From Pseudo-nitzschia pungens (taxonomy: Eukaryota; Bacillariophyta; Bacillariophyceae; Bacillariales; Bacillariaceae), in contig CM074765.1 in NCBI GenBank assembly GCA_037355855.1, positions 1,922,001-1,986,000 on the forward strand: a stretch of 64,000 nucleotides of DNA. Direction: 5' to 3'. Shown in pieces: positions 43,595 through 53,239 of this stretch. The translations under genes and the position numbers were made by a program. The first letter of the stretch is position 1. Each line of letters begins with the position of its first letter. The notes beneath the pieces are model-generated. The model saw only the letters and a list, made by a program, of their open reading frames with translations. It searched no databases and was not told the DNA's origin.

Positions 43595-45267
43595 CTAATC
43601 TTTCATTTGATCGTCATCACCGCCATTGCTTCCATGTTTTTCCTTTTCTTCTCTTTCCTCGTACATGCGCTGGAGCTCCTCCAATTCCTGGTTGGCCTTG
43701 GCAGCATCGAATCCCTTTGTCCCCCCCTTGCTCTTGTCCAGGTCCTTTTCGTGCAAAAAGGGAGTCTCGAGAACATTCCCACCCAGTCGGAACTTGAGTT
43801 TGGAGTCCAGGAGATCGATGGAGCAATTGAATCGCTTGAGCATGTCCAATCCCAACAAGAGATCCATGTCCTTGGGTTTGGCAGCGCTGGTGGCCTTTCC
43901 GGAAGCGGCCGCCGCCGCCTCGGAAGCGACGGGAATGGCCGCATCGTCCATGATCGTCACGCTGCAGGGAAAGTGGTAGCCTCCTATCTGGAGCTGCACG
44001 ATGTGAATCCTCCCCAATATCTTTCCCGTCCCGACCCCCACCGCCATTCCGCGAAACCGCCTGTCCAGCAGGTGCAGGATCCCGCAGCGCTTGGCACACG
44101 ATTTGCTCATGATCGTCATCTGGGCCCCGCTGTCGACAAAGGCCTGGAGGGAATGGTGGTTGATCTTGGCATTGATGTAGAGCATCAGCACGCTGCCCAT
44201 GCTCTCGGGATATTCCTGCATGGCCTGCAGGTATTGTTCGTTGACCAGCCTCTGGTTGCCCTTTTGCTCGAAGTAAGCCTTGGCTTCCGCATCGTTCGGG
44301 TCTCGTTGGAGGCGCTCCCGAAGCGCCCGCTCCCTGTGGAAGGTCTGGGACTGGGCGGAAGCCGATCGGATGGAATTCGCGACCATTTCTCTGCGCCAAA
44401 TCTCGACGGCTGTTTCGTACGGGGCCTCTAGGATTTTCCTTGCCAGCACCGGCTGTGCGCGTGTGCACGATGGATAGCAACGGATGCACGGTGCGCATGA
44501 GTCGGTGGGCAATGGCGGTGCGAAAAGCATTCCATGACATTAAAAGCAACAGAGAATCCAATCCGATCGAAGCAATCCGCTGCTTCGCTGTTCCGCTGTC
44601 ATGGGTGAACGGTACTTACATTGTGGTAATTGAATGCTTTTTTCATTTGGGAATTTGTTTGGAGGAGCTTAACAATGGCCTTGGGATGAGGATTCGTATC
44701 CAGGGCTTCTTCGAAGGACATACCGTCATAGTAGACGGTTGAGGGGTTGTCCGGATTGGCGGTGGCAGCGGCAGCAGAAGCAGCGTTGTGCCCGGCTAGA
44801 AAGTTCGAAAAGTCGAGAGCCCCGCTGTTGCTGTTGCTATTGCTGTTGCTGCCTCCAACCGCCGCGGAAGGAGCCGCGGCAGCCCCGAGGAGGCTCGAAA
44901 AATCGAGGCCGCCACCGCCGGAAGCTGCCGCCGCCGTGGCGGAAGTGGCGGCGGAAGAGGGAGCCGCCGCACCCGCTTGTGGCGCCGCGTTTCCGGGCTG
45001 CGTTCGCAAAAAGGCCAGGAGATCCCCGTCGCAAACGCCCACCTCCGCGAGGGTGCTGGTGGGCGATCCGAGGCGATTGCCGTATTTCGTCACGACCCAC
45101 TCGCCGCCGCTGCTGCCGGTGATCTCGGGCAGTCCCAGCAGGGCCTTTCCCAGATCCAATACTTCCCGGATCGTCAGGGTGTTGGAGATCGGCATGCTCT
45201 CCGATCGACCCGTCGAAGGTTCGTGGAGAGTGATGGTGATGTCGGCAATGTCGTCGGAACTGCTCAT
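43595..45267 (-). CDS. DDI1: DDI1-like ubiquitin-receptor aspartic protease
   Basis: Two exons, 45267-44620 and 44452-43595, with a 167-bp intron (GTAAGT...CGCACAG); the joined frame gives 501 aa. DDI1 proteins shuttle ubiquitinated clients to the proteasome and carry a retroviral-type aspartic protease. Residues 1 to about 85 form a ubiquitin-like domain (ITITLHEPS, LTIREVLDLG). An Ala/Ser/Gly-rich linker follows. Exon 2 begins PVLARKILEAPYETAVEIWRR, the DDI-specific helical region. The protease has LQAFVDSGAQMTIMS with the catalytic Asp, RFRGMAVGVGTGKILGRIH and LLLGLDMLKRFNCSIDL. No C-terminal UBA domain is seen; the protein ends in an acidic coiled tail. The start at 45267 (MSSSDDIADITITL) is chosen because it opens directly into the ubiquitin fold. 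Confidence 0.94.
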
Positions 45268-46001
45268 CTTTCGGAAGAATACGAACGAATGAATTGTGGG
45301 CGATCGTTCGGATTCTATACGATCTGATTTTTCTCTCTGCGCTCTACGAATGCGGCGGGTCTTGACAGGTCCATCATCGTCGAACGAGCAAAGTTTCACC
45401 AATTTTTGCATTCCGCAACCTTCGTTGTTGATCTATTGGATTCAGTCTTGTGAATGAAGGGGCCTGAATCGAGTCATGAGTCCTTCTGTACCTTTAGTCT
45501 AACGAGTCGTTGCTATAGAAGTAAAAACTGCTGACCAGAATGAATCTGCTCCTTCAGCTTGGGTTTTGCCGCCGAAGCACCACGATAACGAAGATACCTT
45601 ATTCCGTAGGCTTTCATCGATCTTTGACTGGGGTCAAACTTTCCACAAGTTCCGCTGTATCCGAAGGATACATTGCAGTGTTTCTTCTAGAAAGGAGGGG
45701 GAGAAATTGGCTTTGTTGCTTCACCACGTGTTCAGTTTTAGTTAATTAATCTTTTGTATTTTTTACACTGCACAAATGCCTGCCTCTGCTGATCAAACCA
45801 ATCTCTTCAAGTCGTTCTTGGTCAATGATTCTGTGCAAAGGAATAGCAATTTGACTTGTGCAGTATCTACAGTGCAATAGCGTAAGCATCGATAAGTAAT
45901 TTGAAGCATCCTTAGATTGTTGGTATCGTTGGCTGTAGTGACTACTTCGTATTTGTTTTAGCATCTCGGTATCCCTCGTCTCTCCCTCGATGGCAAATTC
46001 T
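45268..46001. other. Spacer upstream of DDI1
   Basis: Promoter side of DDI1 and 3' side of the glycosyltransferase gene; no other gene seen. Confidence 0.4.
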
Positions 46002-49000
46002 TTATTTGGGGCAGAGCCCGTAGGCGAGAGCAAAGAGTCGCTTCATCATGTCGTCCTTGACATAATGGAAGGCTACGCTTTGCGGCGAACAATGCGCCGG
46101 ACCCTCTTTGATATCGATCGAGTATTTCGCATACCAATCCTTTGAGGGATCTTTGGGCAGCCGGTAGGAATAGTGATGGCCCGGAAGGAAGGGCATGTAT
46201 CGTTCCCCGCCGGCATCGTCCTTGGTGTCGTACGGCAGAACCATGTTGATCTTCTTGAACAGCGTGGCTACCATGGTGTCCTCCGAAAATGTTTTGCGGT
46301 GCGGGAAGTAATTGGGAAATCCTTCCGTGACCAGCAGTTTCAGGGCGGCCTTGTTCATGGTGTATCCGGAGCCTCCCGAGTCGAAAATGTTGTTCATATC
46401 CCCCTGGTAAGCAAACCTGCGCCCCAGCAAAAGTGGTGTCTGTTTGGTTTCGTTCCCTTCTGGCAGATAGATACCTCCATTTGCTGCTGTTTGGATTTCT
46501 TCGCTTTCCAAGTAGTATCGAAGATTCTCAACGAGGAGGAACAAATCGTCTCCCCTGCAACGCATCAAGAATTGAGGACAAACGGCACGTGGAAGATGAG
46601 AAAGACTACGGGATGCTCCCAACACACGAGGTGATGTACCAAATTGAATTTTCACACTTACCCTATGTGAAACCAATCGTATTTTTCATAGTAGTTATCG
46701 TAAATGTAACTCCACATCGATCGCACCTTCTGCCAAATATTGTTATCTGAGATATGGTTGTTGCAGGGTGTCGAGTTTCGAAAAGAAGACGAAAACAAAG
46801 ACGAGATTGGTTGGAAAGGACAAACGTGGTGAGTGCGACTCTTTCGATTGCATGCAATACTTCTCGCTCGTAGTACAGACTCCTAATCTTCCCAAAAAAC
46901 CTACATTCTTCGGGACCTTCGTGGGGAATATTGACTGCTCCGATGGAGGGATCGGTCTTGGTGGAACCAACCATGAATCCGTCACATTTGGGTCTGCGAA
47001 AAGAAACAAGGAAAAATGACGCATGAGATACAGTATTAGATCGGATCGGTGGAAAAGTCTTCGCCCGGCATCCAAACCAAGACCCAAGGCCCAAACGGCA
47101 ACGCATCCGCGAGTTTTCCTCCACTCACCCCCAGGTTTCTCGAATGGCCGGGATCTTAAAATGGCCGGATTCGATCGTGTAGACCAAGCAAAAGATCTTG
47201 TCTCGCTTCTTTCCGCTCTCTTCCATTTTTTTGTCGTACTCGGTTTCCACGACGATTCGCTCGTGCATCATTCGATAGTTGTCGTCTCGCTGTTTGCATC
47301 CCTTCTTCAGCTTCGGATAGTTGAGCTCGGGAGGATTCTTCCGGAGCGCGGTCTCGTCGTGGATGTATCCCGGCAAACCCTTTGCGTCCAGCGCGGGCAT
47401 GTGGGGATGTTCCTTGTGTCCGTTCGAAACGTCCACAAAGGATATGTCGATCGGTCGTGGCCGTTGCACGATTTCCAGGTTGGCGGGACGCAGGGGCTTC
47501 GAGGGCTTCTTTCTGCCGTCATCGGCAGCGGAAGCACCCGCGACCTTGTCGGAATCGCTCTTTGCCACCGGACTGTTTTCCGCCTTTTTCTCCGCAACCT
47601 CTTCGTTTTGAATCGCGGGGACTTCGTCGCGATCTTCGTTCTCCTCCTCCAATTCATCGGTCGGTGGCTCGGTTGCCGCTTTTTCGTCTTTGTCTTCGTC
47701 CTCGTCCTCGTCCTCGTCTGGTTCGAGATCGTTGATGAATTCGAGGTCCTTGTTGACGTGCTTGGTGTACCATTCAAAGGTTCGACAGTTCCTGTGCAGG
47801 TCCTGCGCATCGGACAGCCGGCGGTTCTTGGAAACCTCCGTGTCCCAGTCCAGTCTCGTGACCTTGTAGAGGTCGTCGTCTTCCATGGTCAACGAGTAGG
47901 CCATGTAAAAGCGCTCCCGAAACTCGTCGTCCATCCACGCCGAAGCAAGTTCCGCCACCTGTCCGACACTCATGGGGGATTGCGGGAACAGGATTCCTCC
48001 CGGGGGAGGGGTCACCTCCACGTCCTCGAGAATGTCGATTCCGTCGGCACACAGCCACAGGTTCAGAGAGAGTTCCAGATTGGCGAGCCACGTATCCGTG
48101 GACAAGGTGGGTGCTGCCGCTGGACGAACCAAACTCGGCAGGTTCAAAAAGGTTCCCAGTCGCATCGCCACCCCGGCACCGTTGAGGGCCGGTGTGGGGA
48201 TGCTGTTGCCGTTCGACAGGTTCATGTCCGCGGCGGGGGCATCGCCCACCACGGGCGAAAAGCGCGTGTCAAAGGAGGTTCGCTGGCCGAGTGCCTCGAC
48301 GCGGAAGGACACGGCGTTGGCGAGTTTCATCGCCACGTTCGGATCGCGGACGCCGTACAACGGAGGAGGTACAATGAGGGCGGAGGTGACATCGTTCAAC
48401 CAGGTGTGGTGGTGGAACTTGGTTCCCCCCTGCATCAACATGAGGATGAGGTCTTCCTCGTAGCTCTTGAATCCGGCGTCTTCGTGCGTTTTGGCCAGAA
48501 TCTGAACGAATTCGACCGCATCGGAACGGGAGGCCGCCAAACCCTTCTTCTTGTACTCCACGTTGAACAGGACGTGGATCTTCGGCGAATGGGATTCGTC
48601 TTCCTCGTCGTCCTCCTCGCCCTCTGGATTGTTGTTGGCGGCGCCCTTTCTGTGCACGTCGCGTTTCAAACCGTGCCAGTGGGGAACGCCTGGGGCAGAG
48701 TCGTTCGAAGTTTGGGAACGTTGAAGAACAAAAGAGAAGGTCGTGAGCGAGAAAGCGGGGTCGATGCAATGGGGTTTGTCCACATTCGTCATCGTCATCG
48801 TCATCGTCATCGTCGTTGTCGTGCTGTTCGTTTCCGTTGTGTGTATTCCTTGGAAACCTCCGAAACCGTGCGAGTGTCGCGCTGGTGCATCGTACTACTT
48901 ACTGCCATTCTCGATTTTACGGAGTTTCTTGGTCAATTCCTTCTGTTCCTTCCCGGACAGACGCCGGTCGGTGTCCAAAACGGCACAAATGACAAAGATG

Positions 49001-49470
49001 CGCCTCATGTCCGTGTTGGAAAAGACCGACTTGACGCTCTCGATCAGTTCCTCGGTGGTTTCTCCCACCACCACAAAGGCCACGCGGGGATGGGTCGGAC
49101 CGTATCCCATCACGTCGACGCGATCCAGGACGCTCCGCCAGTGGAACTCCTTCTTTCCCCCGGCGTCCGCGTCCACCGCCGCCGCCGCCAACTCGGGCGC
49201 GACAATGGCCCGTGAGGACAGGGGCTGCTGCTGCTGCCTGGGGGAGGAGCAGGCCATCAGGGCCATGAGAGCGAACGGCCAGAGGCAGGCCGCGAGCAGC
49301 AAGACGCGCGGGTTTCGGATGCACTGGGAGGGTTGCATCATGCCCATGGGATCCCGCTGGTCGTGGATGCGGTTGCCGCCGCGGACGGGTTTTCGACGGT
49401 CCTTGTGGTCGTCGGGGTCGATCGTCGTCGTTCCGCCCATGGGAAGCGATGTGCCGCGCTTTCCAACCAT
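46002..49470 (-). CDS. Fused glycosyltransferase: GT27-like (polypeptide GalNAc-T) plus GT31 core-1 galactosyltransferase-like
   Basis: Five exons, 49470-48903, 48689-47129, 46993-46905, 46746-46662 and 46554-46002. All phases agree and give 951 aa from MVGKRG; an in-frame ATG at 49677 would add 69 residues. A type II anchor (VLLLAACLWPFALMALMAC, about 55-75) suggests the Golgi. The first catalytic region resembles polypeptide GalNAc-transferases: RVAFVVVGETTEELIESVKS, GLAASRSDAVEFVQI, WLANLELSLNLWLCADGID, AWMDDEFRERFYMAY and DLHRNCRTFEWYTKHV. The expected D-x-H metal motif is replaced by a TKFHHHTW stretch. After an acidic linker comes a core-1 beta-1,3-galactosyltransferase-like domain: PAIRETWGPKCDGFMVGS, YIYDNYYEKYDWF, GGDDLFLLVENLRYYL, DSGGSGYTMNK and HCSPQSVAFHYV. 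These families catalyse successive steps of mucin-type O-glycosylation. The 213-bp first intron contains a CATCGT microsatellite. Confidence 0.88.
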
Positions 49471-50927
49471 TGCGATGTATGCGGGCGTTGCTGGTCCGGT
49501 CCGGTCGGGTTTTCTAAAGGGTCGTTTGTCGAATGCTTTGGATGCGCCGTGCCTTTTCGGTTTGTGACCGGTGGTTGGTGGGCGGATTGATTGATTCTCT
49601 CGAGTGTTTCTGCTCGCTGCTTCGCTCCTGCGATCGTTTGCGGGTTTGGTTCGGATCGTCTCGTTTGCAAAACGCAATGTCAGAGCTACAGTGACAAGGG
49701 GCGTGGTGTCGTGATATGCTGTAACAAGTAATTAAAATTACATGCAGCGCTTGCCTTGTTATTATTACTATTATTTCGTGCTCGTCCGGTTTTCTTTCGC
49801 AAGTCAATAATGCTTCCGGTTTGGACGAGATGTCTGTCATGTCTGTTTGATTGAGATGGACACAAAAAAAATTCTCAGCATCTGAGATCCCTCTATTTCG
49901 ACAATCAACTTGTTCCTTACGTCTTACTACGTACGTGTGCTTGTAACGGGAATACCGGGAAATTCCAAATTATACCGATATCCGTTGAAAAATGCTGTCC
50001 CGAGCTCTCAGTCCCGCATTGCAAAGGGTGTTATCCTGTGCGTGTACGCAGTTAATAGTTAACTTACTCGTAAACCTTACCGGGTAAATTACGGTACGTT
50101 CTGGAATTTGGAATACTACGGTATAAACCTTGTAGTGTAATCCTGGAATTGGAACAGTGTAATCTACGGATCTTGGCATCATTCTAACTTACGGTACATG
50201 TATCATCGCCATCCTCGTCATCGGTGTCGACGGGTAGGTACAAGTAAGCCGAGAGAATTGATAAACTCAGCGTCCCATCTGCACTTGCTACTAATTCAAG
50301 GTTCTTTCGTCGCAACCTTGCATTGCTTGCGGATGCATTAGTACTACTACTGCTACTAGTAGTAGTGGTGCTGGTTTACAGCCGGCGACCCTCCGATTGC
50401 GTCCCGGCCGCCACCGGACGATGCATTTCGCAGCACTCGAACCACCAGTACTAGTACATACACTATTCTTTTGGTATCCGTCTCCGGACGTTGCATTCTG
50501 TCTCCTAGTATTCAGAAGTAACGAAAGCGCGGAATGGTCTTCGGATGTAGTGTACTAAAAAAGAGTGGCATTTTGAAAAAATAACGGAGACTAATTGAAA
50601 CATGATACCGAAGACCCCTTTACTACACTACTACTATGGTCTACTGTTACACCTCCTCCCCGGGGTCTCCGAGTGCTAGGAAAGTCGGAACATTCGGTGT
50701 TCTCTCTTCGATTTGCGTGCCATACCGCAGGAAACATCCTTAGTTCTGCGACGGAGCGAAAAATTCGCATTCGCGTGGCGCGGAACGGCGGCATCCGAGC
50801 CGATGGATTGGTTCGATGCGGTTGGAATTGCGGTTGGAATTGCGGTTGGCATTGCGGTCGCGACCGCCACGCCGTTGGCTGCTCATTTCATTTCATTTCG
50901 TTTCGTTTCGTTTCGTTTCGTTTCGTT
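49471..50927. other. Spacer, with motif island and microsatellite at its right end
   Basis: No gene seen. An AAGGTTAC/TTACCGGGTAA motif island lies at about 50045-50220. A (TTTCG)n run begins at 50884 and crosses the stop codon of the next gene. Confidence 0.45.
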
Positions 50928-50935
50928 TCATTTCA
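50884..50935. repeat. (TTTCG/TTTCA)n microsatellite over a stop codon
   Basis: About ten pentamers, TTTCA then TTTCG then TTTCA. The minus-strand hydrolase CDS ends AAATGA inside the array, so array slippage could change the end of the protein. Confidence 0.9.
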
Positions 50936-52055
50936 GCAGATCCAGCAGGGCCTCCGGGCGCTCCCAGGGGACCACGTTGGTCGTCCCGGGCACCACGACC
51001 AGCTCGCAGTTCGAGAGGTTTTGCGTGTATCCGGAGCGCTCCCGCTTGTCGTTTCCCCCCTGGACGACGACGATCTTCCGCGAGATCGCTTTCAGCTCCT
51101 CCTCGAAGCTGCGGTTCTGGCACAGGCCGGCGTTGAAGGCCTGAACCGGCGGCCGGGCCTCCTCGCAGAGCTCTCCCTCGGTCCTGTCCAACCAGGTCTC
51201 CACGTCGCAGCAAGCCTCGCCGTTTTCGTCCCTGGTGAACAAAAAGAGGTTGGAAAAGAACCGGACGAAGGAACGCTTCTCTAGAAAGTAAAAGGCCAGC
51301 TTTCCCAACAGCGGAGACCGGAGGAGGTTGTAATTTCGTTCCAGCTCGGCGGCGGGGACGGCGGTGGTCACGTCCTCCCAGGTCGGGGGCGAGGTCAGAA
51401 CCAGTTTATCGACGCGATCCGGATTTCGTGCCGCCAGCAGGATTCCGACGGGCGCCAGTCCCCCCTGCGCCACGATCGTCCACGGTCGCGGGGTGTCGCC
51501 GGAATCGAAATCGAATTCGTCGTCGCGAACCCGATTCATCAGCGCCTCGCAGCCCTTGGCCCATCCCAACGGCACGAACAAGCCGCGCCGGTCCGGGTCC
51601 CAGGCGTCCGATCCCTCGGAAATGCCGCATCCGATCAGATTCGGCGCGTACACCCGGAGGTAGCTGCCATCCTCCGCTTCGCGGTTCTCGTCCCGTATGC
51701 GGGCCATGAGCGGATCCCAGAACCAGGAAGCGAGTCCGATGCCGACGGGATGGATCAGCAAGACGTTGCGGTGTTCGCCGCTTTTCTCGTTGCTCTCGGC
51801 AATCGTGCGATACGTCAGTTTCCATCCGTCATACTCGTACGACTCGATGGTCGAGGCCTCTCCCGCATTGATTTTGTCATTGCTCGTTGCGGTGCTCCAG
51901 CGTCTCGACGACGACGACGACGACGGTGGTGGTGGTGATCGACGTATCCCGCCGCCGCTCCACTGCAACGATGGCGGGACGATAACCAGAAGAAGAAGCA
52001 GAACAAAGCCAAGGACTTTGGCGGGGCAATTCCAACCGCGGCGTGGATCGGACAT
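50928..52055 (-). CDS. Alpha/beta-hydrolase-fold protein lacking the nucleophile serine
   Basis: Single exon, 375 aa from MSDPRRGWNC at 52055; upstream in-frame codons give no better start. The N-terminus has a basic patch and a hydrophobic segment, KVLGFVLLLLLVIVPP, so it is likely a signal peptide or anchor. Fold landmarks are VLLIHPVGIGLASWFWDPL, YAPNLIGCGISEG, VAQGGLAPVGILLA, VDKLVLTSPP, and the late strand IVVVQGGNDKRERSGYTQ with VVPGTTNVVPWERPEALLDLL. The nucleophile elbow, normally G-x-S-x-G, reads A-Q-G-G-L. The serine is therefore missing, and the late catalytic His position is not evident. It may be a non-hydrolytic member or use another chemistry; I cannot assign a substrate. Confidence 0.85.
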   Translation of the reverse strand: MSDPRRGWNCPAKVLGFVLLLLLVIVPPSLQWSGGGIRRSPPPPSSSSSSRRWSTATSNDKINAGEASTIESYEYDGWKLTYRTIAESNEKSGEHRNVLLIHPVGIGLASWFWDPLMARIRDENREAEDGSYLRVYAPNLIGCGISEGSDAWDPDRRGLFVPLGWAKGCEALMNRVRDDEFDFDSGDTPRPWTIVAQGGLAPVGILLAARNPDRVDKLVLTSPPTWEDVTTAVPAAELERNYNLLRSPLLGKLAFYFLEKRSFVRFFSNLFLFTRDENGEACCDVETWLDRTEGELCEEARPPVQAFNAGLCQNRSFEEELKAISRKIVVVQGGNDKRERSGYTQNLSNCELVVVPGTTNVVPWERPEALLDLLK

Positions 52056-53239
52056 GGTTTCTGCCGGCGGAACGCTGTCTGCAATGCGTAGGAACTCTCG
52101 ATGGAATGAATCGACGGTTTGGAACGAAAAGACGAAGGAGATTGCGTCGACAGCCGGTGGCTCACGATTTGTTGCGGGATGGCGAATCAATCAATGGACG
52201 GAGCGCAATTGCGTTGTGTCATCTCTAAAACGATCCGCGGGTTGTCGGCGGGGGAGCGAACAATCTGCCGGTGGCGCGACGTGTTGTTGCGTCTCGCTTG
52301 TTCCCCTTTGACACGGCAGTTCCGTTTCGCGGGAGAGCGATATCGCACACCCAAAAAAATCTTGAGGATTGATTCGTTCGTTCGTTCGTTTTCGTTGGCA
52401 AACCGGTCGCGTTTCCAAAAAAAAATTCCGATTGATGATGATTCTGATCTGATTCATTCATTCTCAAAAAATCAAAATCAAAAAATGTTCGACGACTGAC
52501 TCATCCGATTGAAAGTGAGGAGGATACAACCATCAGCCACCTTCTGTCGCATGAAAACATTAAAAAATCCTTCATGAAAAAACTACAACTTTCCAACCAC
52601 TACTACTTCTACACCTCATTGTCAAGAGATGCAGCTTGTGGGAACTATGTTGCTACCAACAACCATGTTGAAGGTCCCCCCCCCCTACCGTATCTGCTGA
52701 GTACTGTATTTGTTGTTGGAAAAAAGTGCTGGTGCTGGAACGAAACGTCAAAAGAACTTGTTCTTCTTCTTTGAGCCACGCAAGAAGAAAATGCACCTTG
52801 ACGCTTAAACCTGGGCCGGATCAAACAATAAAGGTTCAAAAGTAGGTCATTGAATCCTGTTTGAGTGCACTGCAGTAACTTAATTTTGTCACAGATTTGC
52901 TGGTTCTATTTCGGCTCCATTCATCATGAATCTCACATCTACTAAATAATTGTCGGGTTAGTCAACAAATGGAAATTCAAAAGCCATATTCAACAAATAT
53001 TAGGTGGAAAAAGTTTTAATCTAGTAGTGACTAAGAAAACGGAAATAATTACAAAATGTGCGGGCAGGTTATCCCAGATGAAAATTCCTCCTATACTAGC
53101 TGCTGGTGTCAGATTAACTAGACCGCTATAAACTATCTAGTACATTGAAACTAGAAGAGGCAATACAATACAATTTTCTTTGAACCATCGATCGACTGGT
53201 TACTCCAAGCCATCATGCATCAATTCATCCCATTTCAAT
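52056..53239. other. Spacer upstream of the hydrolase gene
   Basis: No gene seen. A short TTCG run is present near 52375-52390, and the rest is AT-rich without a recognisable signal. Confidence 0.4.

Noticed and set aside
43607..44431. 274-codon plus-strand open frame
   Set aside because: Shadow of DDI1 exon 2, which has clear protease motifs on the minus strand.
47023..49215. 730-codon plus-strand open frame
   Set aside because: Antisense to the glycosyltransferase gene. Its translation resembles no protein, while the minus strand has conserved domains and consistent splice sites.
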